From assembly GCA_022828595.1 (NCBI GenBank), contig JAKGHH010000004.1:80628270-80692269 (forward strand): a stretch of DNA of 64,000 bases, read 5' to 3'. Source of the DNA: Nelumbo lutea. Taxonomy: Eukaryota > Streptophyta > Magnoliopsida > Proteales > Nelumbonaceae. This document shows, piece after piece, positions 22,125 through 35,017 of this stretch; within the stretch, counting starts at the first letter, position 1, and each line of letters begins with the position of its first letter. The position numbers were made by a program, and so were the translations under genes. The notes beneath the pieces were generated by a model that saw nothing but the letters and a program-made list of their open reading frames with translations, was not told the DNA's origin and did no database searches.

Positions 22125-25100
22125 TTACATTTTAGTTAAAGCAGCAGCAGTCCCTTCCTCCTTATCCTTGACGCGACCACCCCCACCCTTGTCCTTGTTC
22201 GGTGGTGGTTTTGAATTTGATGAGTAAACAGTTGTGCGAGCATCAACACTATTCTGCTTCTTCCGTCTCACAGGTGCTGCAGGATCCACCAAGGGACCTG
22301 ACCATGTTTGCATTGCTCCTTTTGAATATGTGAATGCTGTCGAACTGAATGGGACATCTGGGGGGTCGAATTCTGCGTCTATGTGATGCGATGAACCCAA
22401 GGGGTAACCCACTCCTCCATCTTGGTGCGGTGGTGGAAACTTCTCGCTCTTGCTCTTCGCATTTGCATGTGTAATTAGTCGCCGTTTCTGCTTTTTCAAT
22501 AACATCCACATCCATTACACTTTGATTATTCAAACTATCAAAACTAATTGCATGCATCACCCTACAGGAAACCCAGAAAAACTAACAAAACTCCCAAGTG
22601 CGTACTTAATCTTCTTATTACTCGTTTTAAAACAATTATTTAGTGGTTTCAATCTCATAAATCTTCTGTAATGAAGAATGGATATGCAAAAATTTGGTTC
22701 CAATCCATCATTTAATAGTTTCAAACAAGAAAATAGTTTTCTGAACCTCAAAACTGCGACATATTATCTCATCTTTTGCATCCAAGACAACCTCTCACGA
22801 ACATTCCTTTTTATGGACGGCAAATAAGCAGCAGCAGCAACAGAAAACGATAAGACATTATTCTCTAACATGCACGTATGAAACCTAACCTTTGCTTTTT
22901 ACCAAAAGCAAATCTGCAGAGGTCACAGAGCTGTTGATGCATTACCAATTATTGGTCCTAGCTATCTGGGGTCTTTGGAGGGGTGGATTGGATATGAACC
23001 TAACCTTTGGCATTTTTTTCCCTTTTTCACACAAAGTGGCCACTCAGGCCCCTTTGTGCATTTGACATTTCTTAAAACAAGATACTTTCTTTCCAGCATC
23101 ACCATGAGCCATTACTAAGAAAAAAATTCCAAGTGCTGGTAGAGAGTTTCCTTGCCAACCATTTTATAGAACAGTTATCCTCATCCATATCCCCCACCCC
23201 GGGGGAAAACAAGTATAATGTTTTGGCAAATCTCAAGTATGCAGTGCATGATATATCTACTGTAAATATGATAAACAACAATTGGAAGCAGCAGCTTATC
23301 TGACATACATCAATATTGCCTTGAAGTTCAGCATTGGCTTCTGGAGCAGGAAATGCCCTTATTGGTCGATCACGTGCCCGAGTTTTCTTCACACCATCAC
23401 CATTGGCTTTGCTAGCAGCTCTTAGCCTACACAGTATACAATCATAAATCCTCCAAGTCACACGAGATTAAAATGGATACTGTGAAGCGCTGTGTGCAAA
23501 TGCTGTGCACATACTATGCACAGGAGGACACTACAGCCTCCATGAATGACAGCATACAAGTACAGGGGAAGTTTCTGATGTATGGCTGTAGTGTCCTGTG
23601 CATAGCATGCACACAGCAGATCTGCATTCATAGGAAATTGGTAACAAAAAGAGAAGCAAGTAAAACAAAATAAATATTGTTTCCAGAATAGGGATAGCTA
23701 CCAGAACATTCGGTAGCTTGTCATTCCCTGCATCATCATTCTAGAATGTGACACCTCTCACTCTCCCCCACCTCTCTTTTTGGTTTGCTTCAAAAGCTTA
23801 GATTCTATTATATGGGAAGTTTCAACAAAATTTCCATCCGCCCTAGGGGGCTTTAACTGTTTGTAGCATACTCTCAAGGCTCCACATACTTAACATATGT
23901 TTCACTCGCCCAGTGAAACTCTCAATTATAACCAGATAAAATGTATTTGCATTCTAACTTTGTCACTTACCTTCTGGCTTCTTGATCTCGTAATTTAGCA
24001 TCGATCTCCTTGCTTGGAGGATATTGTGGAAGGGTTGAAGGTTCACATGCGTAAGGCTTGGTAGTGAAGAACTGCAAAAGAATGATCAAGTTTGCCAAGG
24101 GGTGATCTTCTACAGGGGAAAAAATCAATTACATTGAAATTCAAAATATTTAGTGGTTAGAACAATTACGAATAAATGTCAACAAACAGACGAATAAACC
24201 CATAACCAGGCAGATAAAATGTTCGAAGCCTGCTTCATAGCTAGTTAGTTGTAACTAAGTTGTGCTTTTTCTGATTAAGAATGCATTTAACCTAAGTGGA
24301 AAACTACATGCAAAGACTTGTAGAAATAAATTAATTGCAGTTGCCAGAGCTTTAAGCAATCAGTAAAGCTATTATTTTTTGCTTCCAGATCACAAAAGTT
24401 GCTATACACAGCATTGTTCAATGCAGTTGATGATTTTCTGCCTCTTTCTGTTCATCTATATCCCTTCTCCCTTCTTCCAATTTTCTCCTTTCAACTCCTT
24501 CATGTTGTTTTTCCTCCTCACCTATGCTCCTGTTACGTTTAATGAATTGTCATGAAATTCTTTCTCAGGATTTAGTGAAAATTAATAGAATAGAGTTTTT
24601 GCCCTAGAATTATTGTTCTTGAAACAAATACTTTTGCTGAAGAATAATACTCTCTGTTTTTTTATCACATTTTTGTATTTTGATTGAATGAAATCATAAT
24701 CTTGTTTAACAAAATATGCCTAATGGGTGACCAGTGGAATGGAATTATTCAATGAAGTCCCTAAAGTAGATAACGTTTGCCTTCCATATGCAACAAAATC
24801 TAATTGGTTGTAATAAAGAATAGACATTAGCGAGGAGAAAGTGTATTCTCAGAAACCTGACGTGAGGCTTCTCCAGTTGTCACTTGTCCGAAGCCATGGG
24901 GTTAAATTTATGTTTTTATTGGAGGGAACCCAATCAATGCTTGTCTTTCTTCTGATCCATTTACTGAGGCCACTTCATAATCAACAAAATGAGGACAGGA
25001 AAATCTTTCTGAAAGCTATTTCACTGCAACTGCTCACAAGTACTTGGCAGAACCAACACCAGAGAAGGTGAGCAAACCCTCTAATGGGGTAGGATGTAAA

Positions 25101-28100
25101 TGATATACCACTTAAATCCACAGCCTAAGAGAATTTAACAAATGAAACTAAGCTGATATTCAAGATAAAGGTGCCTGATGGCTTCCACAACTTTCACTAT
25201 GGTTCATATTCTTTAGCACAAGCTTCAACAAAATTAAGTATTTTATTGCCAAAAGCAGTTTTCTTGATATTTATAGCCCAATTTCAGTGGTTGAGGAAGT
25301 ACTTAATAGACAAAAGAATGAAAGATATGAACAAGAATGCAGTCTTAAACCTCAAGTAGGATAGAATGTAATACTCATGGAAAAAAGATGATGAAGTGCA
25401 TGACTGTACATGCATTATGCAATCAGATAAAAGAGAGTGCATGTCAATCATGAGAGGCAGCAAAGTAGTTCCTTTTCCTTTTTTTTCCTGGTCCAAACGC
25501 TTTTCTTCATTCATTTATTCTACCAGAACAAAACTAAAGCAGACAATACAACCACCTCTAGAGAAAGTGAACAATCCAACTTAAAGAAAGGACCTAGCAC
25601 ACAGAAACCAATTCCTAATAATTTTTTATCAGCATGTTGCAAAGAAATAATTCAAAACATAAAAACAGAACAGACTGATTACTGGAATTAAAGAACTTAC
25701 TTCACTCCTTAATGCAGCTGTGGCAGTTTGACGCTCAGCTGGGTCAATTGCAAGAAGAGTATCAATAAGTGGTAATGATGATGGTGGAAAGTCTTTAAAC
25801 GTCTGTGCTATGCATCGTGTGTATGGTTGCCGGGGCTTAAAAACAGTTGCATGAGGCAATTTTAATTTTTTCCAATAATCCTCATTAGGAGAGCCACATA
25901 ACTTGAAAATTTTATGCAGTTGCTCCACCTGAATAACAGAAAAGAATATAGTTAAATGACAATACAAATTTTAGCATTACTCTAATAATTTGTTCTTTAA
26001 GAAAGAGCAATATGCAGAAATATATGCATAAGCATAATAGATATAATCCTAGCCTGGGGATGCAATTCCAACAGGTTGACACAGGTTAGAAGCTAACCTG
26101 GTGCAAAAAGATTGAAATTTTCTTAGGGAATATGTATGCAGTTACTGTCTATTTGTCTTCCTAAAATCCCAGGTTGGCATCTTTAAGAATCCCCTTCAAC
26201 TTCCAAATTCTAAAACTTATTGAGAATTTGAGATACTGTTTTTCGATCCTAAGGAAACCTGAATTTTTTCATTCTCCATGGTACTTGGCTAACGGCACAT
26301 CTGACTTACATTCCAAGGTAGGGGAGATAAGTATGCCCTTCAATACATCTTCCTATGCATATGGTTTTATTTTCTTACTTTGTTGTTTTATATGTACCGA
26401 CCGCTCCAGCTCTGTTTAGAGGTGGATGTGAGGTAAGAATGGGATAGGTGGGGCAATGGGTGAGGAAATATCTGGGAGCATGCTTCATTTCATGAACAGC
26501 AATGAAGAAGTAAAGGGAAGTTGGAAACGGAATTTAGAAATTTATGAACCACAATTCATAGATGCTTCTTCCCTGGGTTCACTTGAATTGCAATTCAGAT
26601 GTGAATCAAGGGGGCTCTATGAGCAGCTCTGGTCAATAACATTACACTACAATAGAAATGAAAATAAAAGACAAGTAGTCTGAGGAGGAATCACAATTAA
26701 CTCTATTCTCCCTGCACATCCTCTAGCTCATCTATCTACTGAAGAGTCTGTGAACTTCCATATAATTTTGAACAAGATATTCACTCTAGATGTCAGAGCT
26801 CTCACCTCTCACATAATGCTAATACATTTAAAGGGTCAAAAACATGCATCTACTTGTGCCAACATCTAAATTCTAAAAATTTCTTTCTTTAGGACCACAC
26901 TGCATCCAGTCTACCCCTCCCAACACCCCAGTTAGCTGGGACCAACATTGGGTAATGACTTTTTTAATCTGCTTGTTTGCAAGGCCAAAAGCAAAAAAGG
27001 TATGGTGGCTCACTATTTCCAATTAATCAAGCCACAAAGCATACAGCCTCATACAACCATAGAGAACATTTAACAGGAATAAAACATATGAAATTGTTCT
27101 TAACAGACACTAGGAATTACTTGGCAACTCAATTTTCGTATGTTATGGTGTATGCCCCTTTTCTCTCTTTTCTAGTGTTTTTCCTTCCTTTTGACAAGAA
27201 TAAGCATACAATAAGCATACTCTTAAATGCTCACTATTTCTACCCAAAAATATGTGCACTTAACCTTCAGCTTATTCTTCCAAATCTTGATAAGCATTAC
27301 ATACAAACCATCTTTTAATATTTGTAGACATTGGATACAGCATCAAATTATTCATGAAATTGAGAAATCATTTCCATGCCAAGCCCTCCTTATCCATGAA
27401 GCATTTAAGAGTACCTATTGTGTGTAATATCAACTAGTTCATGAAACATTCCCAATGGATGAACCCTAATCATTCATTGAGGGTCCCCATCTGTGGATAA
27501 ATTCTCATTGGTTATATCATAAAGCTCCTTTGAGAGGGGAGTTATGAATCTCAAATTTTTTGAGGCAGCATGATACATATGAGAAGAATTTGCAACATAC
27601 ACAGGATTTTTAGTGGGAGATAGGACGGTAAGACTTTGGGAGAATGATTGGTCTGGGGAGTGGAGGTTGTGTGAATTATACCCATGATTATAGATCAAGC
27701 ACTAAATTAATATGGCTAGAGAATATTTTAAAAGTAGGGAAAGCAGATTGTGTGGTGTCCGAGGTTTAGGAGGCCTTTATTGGATAGGGAGTTGGTAGAG
27801 CACATCACTTTGCTTGCAAGATCAGAAGCTGCAAAAATGGAAAGAATGTTATGATGGAAAGTCTACAGTAAGATCTTTTTATGACGCAATGACAAGGGAC
27901 TGGGGGAAGTTTCCAATGTGATAGGTGCATCCAAAGTCCAAGGTGCTTTCAATTCCATCTTCCTCAAAAGTTGTTAGGATTCAAATCAAGAAGAAAATAT
28001 ATAGTATTCCAGGCATATAATTCTGTGCTAAAAAAGGTGGTTAAAGGACAAATTAAGGTGCTGCAAAGAGCAGAGTCCGAGAACAAAAAAGATAAATAAA

Positions 28101-29414
28101 TGGTCATGGCTCTCACATGATTTGGAAGATAAGTATGTAACCAAAATTGGGCATAGAGACATCAACCACCCCTAAATAGTTCTCTCAAGTGAAATTAAAA
28201 AGAATTTAGAGAATAAGAACAATGTTTAAGTCACCTCTGTATGTCCAGGCAGGATAGGCTTCCCGGCAAGCAACTCAGCTAGAATACAACCCGCACTCCA
28301 TAGGTCCACACCTACACCATAGTCAGTAGCCCCTAGGAGGAGTTCTGGGGGCCGATACCATAAGGTGACCACGCGACTGGTCATGGGTTGCTTGTGGTTA
28401 GGATCAAAAAATGAAGCCAAACCAAAATCGGCAATCTTAAGTATTCCTCCATTGTCAAGAAGGAGATTGGAGCCCTTAATGTCGCGATGCAATACACCTC
28501 GGTTGTGACAGTGCTCAAGTCCTGACAATAGTTGATGCATATAGCATTTCACCTGCCATATCCAGAGGCACATACTAAGGAAGGAAAACAGAAGGTACTT
28601 TCAAGTAATTTCTATCAAGTGTAGTCGCTTCAAGAAATAATAAATCAGAAAAGTAGGCTAACCTGGGGTTCTGTAAACTTAATGCCTGGGCTTGCAGCGA
28701 GTCCAGCCAAATCATGTTCCATGTAATCAAATACAAGGTACAAGCTACATGACATCCTTGAAGTCACCAAGCCCTGTAATTTGACAACATTCGGATGATC
28801 CAACCGCCGCAAGATAAGAATTTCTCTTGCCATAAATTTTACACTTTCAGGCTCCAAATTGTCAAATCGGACCTTCTTTAATGCAACAATTTTTCCCGAC
28901 AAAGTATCTCTAGCTTTGTATACATTGCTGTAAGTTCCTTGACCAATCTAAGAGCAGGAGAATCAGGTCTTACACTCAGAAACAAAACCAAATAAAGAAG
29001 TTTACCGGGGGAAGGAATCAAAAGGCGTACCTTGTCCAGCTTTTCAAAACTATCCGCCCGCCTAGGAGTCCAACCACTGATCGCCTCACCGGCGACAGCA
29101 GAGAGCCAAGATGGCCATCCAGCAGCGACCTGCTCTCCATGTACATGCTTTGGTGGGTTGCTCAGTCTTGGATTAGGCCTGGACCTTCTCCTCTCACCCC
29201 TTGGGCGTTGACCCCCTTCCTGCTTCTCCTCCTTCTGGTTCTCCCCATTCTGAACCTCGGTATTCTCGATCTCAGTCACCGGAAGCTGCGACTTCCTACC
29301 CGACGAGACAGAGAGGTTCCTCTCATTCTCCTTCTCCCTTTCCCTCTCCTTTGCCTTGTGCTTTACCTTAGAAACCGCTGGGGACGATACCTCTCTTCCA
29401 AGTACACACCCCAT
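22125..29414 (-). CDS. CDK-like serine/threonine protein kinase, complete, seven exons
   Basis: Exons on the minus strand: 29414-29031, 28947-28663, 28552-28235, 25928-25701, 24071-23971, 23426-23309 and 22487-22125, all with GT-AG introns. They join in frame to 598 residues. The start MGCVLGR is a myristoylation/palmitoylation-type N-terminus (Gly2, Cys3). A charged low-complexity stretch fills residues 15-90. The kinase domain begins at the glycine loop IGQGTY (129-134). The catalytic lysine is K152 in VALKK, then HRDIKGSN (D247), DFGLA (D265) and LWYRPPE (291-293). It ends near residue 407. The tail has [16 protein letters not shown] and [12 protein letters not shown], seen in the plant At1g54610/At1g09600 group of cyclin-dependent-kinase-like proteins. 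Substrates are unknown. The intron between exons 3 and 4 is 2.3 kb. Confidence 0.93.
23489..23617. repeat. 129-bp hairpin in a kinase intron
   Basis: The left arm (23489-23542, containing TATGCACAGGAGGACACTAC) pairs with the right arm (23581-23617 region, containing GTAGTGTCCTGTGCATA). The outer ends GCTGTGTGC and GCACACAGC also pair. The loop is about 40 bp. It lies between exons 5 and 6 of the kinase gene. It could be a small foldback MITE or a young miRNA-type precursor. Confidence 0.6.
25929..28234 (-). other. Large third intron of the kinase gene
   Basis: A 2306-bp intron between the exon ending in PGHTE and the exon starting VEQLHK. I see no convincing nested gene. The part at 27430-28200 resembles degraded repeat sequence but matches no element I can name. 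Confidence 0.6.
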
Positions 29415-30250
29415 TTCTCATATATCCCAAACCTCATCTCTCAGCACATCTTACTCCTCTTCTCCTTCATCCAGTCCCCACTCCCCACCGATCACCCGAA
29501 ATCGAAAACCCTCCGAGACTTCCCAAGAACTTAGCATCCAAATCCGCTATTCACCTCCTTGAATTAGAAACCCTAAACGATACCTTCCCGTCATTCAATC
29601 TACCGAAGAAATGAGAAAGGTATACGGGCATAAAACCTACTCCAGGAGCCCTAAAGCTTTATTCCGACAAAGCGGTATAAGTAATGATTTGCAGTCGCCA
29701 CGATTTATGGCAGTCAACAAGAAGTTAAAAAGGAAAAGCAAACAGTAAAAACAAACTTTTCTTGTGATTGACGATCCGCCTCTAAAGTTGCAGACGATGG
29801 AACTGACTAGAGCTTCGATCTCCCTTGCTTGTTAGACCAGAGAAAACTTTTGCCCTCTACTTTCCTTTGACTGCCGGAGACGAAGAGAGAGAAATAGAGA
29901 GGGAGAGCAAACGATCTCGCCGTAAACTGAGCACCACGTATTTATACTGTGATCAAGAATTCCGATCGTCGCAAGTCAAAGCTAAGCTTTTCCGTTGTCC
30001 TACGTGTACTTGCTTACTAGGCACCACCATGACGCCACGTAATCCATGTCTCATTGCCACGTTGGCAGTTATGTATTTTGACGAAGATGCCCTTTGATGC
30101 GCATACGACAAAGTTAATAATTCTGTGGACCGGCAAGGACAGGACGGTCAAGTGCTCACGTGTGGCTTATGCTTCAAAAGCTCACTGTTTCTGTATTTTT
30201 CGTTAAGAACTGCCTGTCCATTTATCCCGTACATCACTTAGCTGTAACTC
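29415..30250 (-). promoter_or_regulatory. 5' UTR and promoter region of the kinase gene
   Basis: The minus strand has TATAAATA at 29946-29939, about 525 bp upstream of the ATG, implying a long leader that may contain an intron. A G-box CACGTG lies at 30157-30162, and further ACGT cores (CCACGTA, TACGTGTA) lie between. These are typical light- or ABA-responsive sites, but activity is inferred only. Confidence 0.5.
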
Positions 30251-30359
30251 TGTTTTGCTCTCAAGGTCGCGTTTGGGTAAGTGTGAATGCACAATGTTTT
30301 GGTTCATGAAAATATAAATTTAGTTTAATTTTGTATTGATAAATACATAATAAAAAAAA

Positions 30360-30807
30360 GGGTAAAACACAAAAACCTCTCTGAAGTGCTTACATTGCCC
30401 AATCATAAAAACTTTTTTTATAGTTTTATTTTAATAAATACTTTTTCTGAAATTTTGAGAAATTCAACAAAACTTTCCTCTGTCATTCCAAATACCCATT
30501 CTACCCTTTTATAAATTATTTTATATACAAAATTACTGAATAACTATGTTTTAAAAGGAGATTTTTGTCAAGTAAAAAAATAGGGTTATTTCAGTAATTT
30601 TATATGTAAAATAATTTATAAAAGGGTAAAATGGGTATTTAGAAGAAATTGATGCATCAATCTACCGTTTTCCGTCTAAGAAAATGACGGAAGGGAAGTT
30701 TTTGTCAACTTTCTCAAAATTTCATGAGAGGTATTTATTAAAATTAAACTAGAGGGAAAGTTTTTATGATTATCAGAAACTTTAGGGGAGGTTTTTGTAT
30801 TTTACCC
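30360..30807. mobile_element. 448-bp foldback element upstream of the kinase promoter
   Basis: The ends GGGTAAAACACAAAAACCTC and GAGGTTTTTGTATTTTACCC are inverted repeats, and complementarity continues inward across almost the whole length (for example CATTCTACCCTTTTATAAAT against ATTTATAAAAGGGTAAAATG). The central loop is short. No reading frame. The A-rich flanks make the target duplication unreadable. Confidence 0.75.
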
Positions 30808-30961
30808 AAAAAGGAATTTTACTTTTAGTAAAAAATGTTTAATTTTGAAAATGCAATCATTAAAATTAAAACTCTCTTTTTTTTCACATATGCATATTTA
30901 TTTTTTAAATGTAATCATTAAAAATATAATTAATAAGTTAAAATTAAAACTCTCATGGGTC

Positions 30962-32948
30962 TTAATTGTTTCTTACATTGGCAAATTTCTTAAAATACTT
31001 CTATAGTTTGGGAAATTTACTAACTATATCCTTACTATTTACATATTGTCTTAAATTACCCTTAAATTTTTTATAACTGAAATCATTATTAAGTGCTAAT
31101 GAAAAAATGTTACCCTCCACTATTCTTTAAAATTTCAAAATAAAACCCAACTAATAAAAAAATTTAAAACACTGTAAGATAGTATCATCCATTATAAAAG
31201 TGAAGAGGACGAGTGTAAGGCAGAGAAAGTTCTTCGCCTGATCGGTTTTAATGGTTTTCAAGGGGGAGGTGGTTAAATCGGTCTCATTTCTCCTGCTCTC
31301 GCTTGCTTTCTTCCTAACTTCCTCACAAGCCAAGCCCATCATTCAGCAGCCTCAGCCTTGTAAATCCTTCGGTCTGAAGATCCAAAACACCCAGGTACCA
31401 GCAGACATCAAATCAAGAAGAACACCCTTTTGATCTCTCCCTTCGTTCTTTACTTATCTTTTCTGCTTGCTTTCTCTAGAGTTTGAGGAGCTGCTCTTAT
31501 ACAGTGACCATAAGAACCAGCTGCTCTTCAACATCATACACCCGAGACAAAATCGGTCTCGATTTCAGCGATTTTTATGGTAATTAGGTTTGTACTGTCG
31601 TGCCGATCAATCATTCTTCGGTTTCTCTTAATCTTCTCTGGTAGGATCAGGAACCGATGGGAGCATTCGAAAGGTTTTCGATGGATACGTTCAAGATGAG
31701 CAGACCCTGTACCTACTAGCAGATCAATTATTTGTATCTGTTCAGGACGGGTTACGATGGCTAGAAGCCAAAGCCTATGAAGATCAGTGGCTCCTATGTT
31801 ACGACTGTCACATTTTACTACGACACTTTCATTCCTAATGGAGTTTGGTTCAGATTCAATCTCTGCTTTGAATTGTCCACCACATCTACGATCGAGACTT
31901 CGACCGTCCTTCAACCTCAAGGTCTCAAGCTTCATCCTAGTTTCAGCATTCTCCATTTCCAACCCAAAGTAAAGGACCTTCCCTAAATCCAATCTGAACT
32001 ATAGTAGAATTAATCTTTATCAGTCTGTATTATCCCAAGAGGACTGTAAAAAAGGAGAATTCAGCGAATTGAGGTGCTTCAGGAGTCCATCTAACCAGAG
32101 AAACGTGATGAAAATCTGAGAGGGGCCGAGTTGATCTTTCCAGGCTATTACAGTTCAAAACTTGAGATGTTTTCATTTCGATAGATCTAAACAGACTAGT
32201 AACAGTAGAGAATCAGAGATTGAGAAATTACCCCTCAGACATTGAAGAAAACGACGATCGACTTCATGTAAACTGGTTCTTTTCAATTTATTTCCGATAT
32301 CTATTTTCTTTGTTTACCCTTTTTACTTCGTTTCTTCTTTTGGGGCAAATGGAGTAAGGCAGGCCCACAAGGTCTCCAAGGTTCGGTGGCTTCACCAACT
32401 GAAGATCTTCAACAACTGATCAGACGCACGCACATACGATGGGCCCAGACTGATCGGAGACAATGAGGGAAAGAACTGATCTGTGTAACAAATTTTGATG
32501 CTGTGGGTTTTGTTAACTGATTCTTTTGTGGGATCGCAGATTCTGATCTGCCCAGCTTGCCTTACCTTCAAGCCATAGTGAAGGAATCTCTTCCGATGCA
32601 CCCTCTCGGTCCCCTATAAAGTAGTGGCGTAACGGGGAGAAATAAAACATGTAACAGACATGGACATAAGAAAAGGGGAGATGGCGGAAGTAGGAATTTC
32701 AAAGGGGAGATGGCTTGGTCAAGCAGTTTAGGAATTCAAGGTTTAAGGGTATTTTAGGAATTTTAAAAAATTAACCAGTCAGTCACATGATGATGTCATA
32801 TGTAAACGGAGTGTGATATAAAATTAAAGATAAAAGAGGTTTTAGACAATTGTCATAAAACTTAAAAGGTAATTTAAAACAATATATAAACAGTAAAGAT
32901 ATATTTTGTTAATTTCCTTATTAAGAAATTTGCCCTTCTCACAATTAA
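30962..32948. mobile_element. Candidate gene-carrying inverted-repeat element (Pack-type)
   Basis: About 100 bp at 30980-31080 (starting GGCAAATTTCTTAA) recurs inverted at 32934-32850 with perhaps 75% identity. Outside both, TTAATTGT and ACAATTAA also pair. Between them lies an ATS3-like gene copy. Boundaries are approximate and no target duplication is visible, so the superfamily is unresolved. Mutator-like capture is one possibility. Confidence 0.5.
31251..31985 (+). pseudogene. Embryo-specific protein 3 (ATS3)-like pseudogene
   Basis: Exon 31251-31394 encodes a clear signal peptide (MVFKGEVVKSVSFLLLSLAF) ending near SSQAKP. An intron (GTACCA...CTCTAG) leads to exon 31480 onward with RSCSYTVTIRTSCSSTSYTR and DKIGLDFSDFYGN, the start of the ATS3/PLAT-like domain. 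The next codon is TAG. Past a second probable intron the domain resumes as FERFSMDTFKM, QINYLYLFRTGYDG, TFYYDTFIPNGVWFRFNLC, to a stop at 31983-31985. Two further in-frame TAGs interrupt it, one where Trp is expected. A TATA-like ATTATAAAAG lies near 31190. It is a recognisable but disabled secreted-protein gene inside inverted repeats. Confidence 0.65.
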
Positions 32949-33010
32949 TAGTCAAAATTAAATCATGCCCAATAGGTGATGAGTCCTCTCACCATAGATC
33001 TCACATGTGC

Positions 33011-33012
33011 TC

Positions 33013-33049
<37 letters not shown>

Positions 33050-33051
33050 TC
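33011..33051. repeat. Compound CT/CA microsatellite
   Basis: About ten CT units run directly into about ten CA units. Confidence 0.9.
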
Positions 33052-35017
33052 CTTAATAGTCAATATTTGTGGCTGATGCACATTGTATTGGGAGCTTCCT
33101 GATATGCCCCTATAGAGGGTGTATTAGGGTTTTGATCGGTTCAAGGGGTGGATGGACCTTAAAATGGCCCCTTTGAATCGGATTTGAAAAAAAAAACTAA
33201 AAAAATAACTATCGATACGCCTCGACCGACGTATTAGATGTATCAATATTTTGAACCTTTGTATAAATACAAATATGTATAATACATATTTGTATTTGTA
33301 TTTGTACTTTTCCCAAACTAAGCCTAAATCTCTCTTAATCCCTTATGGTTCTCTCTAATAAAATAAGGGTGTAAATTCAATGAAATGGATTAGGTTAAGG
33401 GCCAACCTAAATATGAGCCCTAGATTGGATGCAAATTAACGTCAAAACCCATGGGGTGAACCGATCTTCTTATATAAAAATCTAAAGAACATTACTCCTT
33501 TCCATGGCATATAAAGTTTTTCACATTTTTTTATTAATTTAAGTATATTTGTTTCATGGATTATTCAAATTAAATAATAAAATGTAAAGAAATCATTTAA
33601 TGTGAACTTTTGGTTATTTTAGTAAGTTCAATTTGAAATTATTATTTTTTTTAACTTGGTTATTAATATCATGCTAAGCACATTTTTTTCGCTTTATAGG
33701 ATTACACAAGGGGGGGACCATCAATTGGTTCTCATTCTAAGCAGTTGATTTATGTACACTTCTCATGATATATAAGTTATATATAAAGATATAAGTTTAA
33801 AATTTAATAACTAAAAAGGAAAAGATAATTATCTTTTCTAATATTTTATAAAAAGTTCGATGAATCACTGTTATCTTCATTTTTCTTTAAAACTATATTT
33901 TAAAACAGCAGCCCGTACATCATAGGGTCACCACTAGTATATAATTAACCAGTTATCAAGTATATATTTGCCCCACAACCACTTCAATCTTTCACTTCGT
34001 GTAGATGGCTGACATGGGGTGCTACTTTTGGTTAAACAGCCACTAACACAGCCATCAACATGATATTGTAGCAAAGTCAATTATGGGTGAAAATGGTATT
34101 CATTTGTTCAAATTCAATTCAATCGGGCCAAAAGTGATCTACAATATTTGACATGTTTATGATTAAATTGAATACAAATCCATCCCTACCTTAATCTATG
34201 ATCTTATTTAATCCCCTCTTTCTCTCTTACATGTATGTATGTATATATATATATACATGCATGTATGTATATATGAAAAAAATGACATGAATGTTATAGA
34301 CAGTTTTATGTTCAAGTTTCAAATAAGTTATTTTCAATTTATCTTTTTCATAATATATAATAGCCAAAAGCCAAGTTTTTTCTAATTCATTTTATTAAAA
34401 GTGTATAATAACTTTGATCATTTTGACTTCAATTTATTAATGCTATTCAACACCCAATTGCAATCATTCTCTTATGAGTTGTCTGTGGCCAATGTTCTTC
34501 AGTCTGATCTTTTTGCTTGCTCATTTGTTGATTTTAAGGAGTATTAGTCATTGTTGTCTGTTTGTGTTTGTTTTTGCTTTGTTTTTTTGGACAGTTGTTT
34601 CCTCTGTTTTTGATAATATTCTCTTTGCCATTGATATAAATCCAACAGGTGATATTCGATTCAAAATCATCCAAATCTTGTCACATCCATATGGGTCCGG
34701 CTACATTGGATATAAATAAATCAAATTCAGATTTACCTATGCCCAACTTGAATTAGTCTATTAACAGCCCTAAAACCAACCACTCTAACAATTTTGTAAA
34801 GATATGGATACATGGAAAAAAACTAGCATAATTTGAGAGTGACACTTAGGATGTCTGTGCATTGGCTCAAGTGGTAAACTCGGATTGACCCAACCCTATT
34901 GAATTAGGGTTGGGTTAGTCTTAAATCTTAGTCGGGTTTTGGGTCAAGGTTACAAGTTTGGCTGAGTATAAGAGTACCATTTATAGGGTGAGTCAGGTCG
35001 GGGTCGTCTTCCATTTA
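33052..35017. other. Intergenic AT-rich sequence
   Basis: No gene seen. A palindromic ATGT/TATA microsatellite lies at 34230-34275. Confidence 0.5.

Noticed and set aside
27430..28200. Possible LINE or gene fragment in the large kinase intron
   Set aside because: Translations in all frames gave only short, unmatched stretches.
28878..29030. Extension of the first kinase exon past LDK
   Set aside because: This is read-through into intron 1. A good donor at 29030 and an acceptor at 28948 restore the glycine loop IGQGTY.
34860..34900. tRNA-like motif TGGCTCAAGTGGTAAACTC
   Set aside because: It resembles a box A but the rest of a tRNA or SINE is absent.
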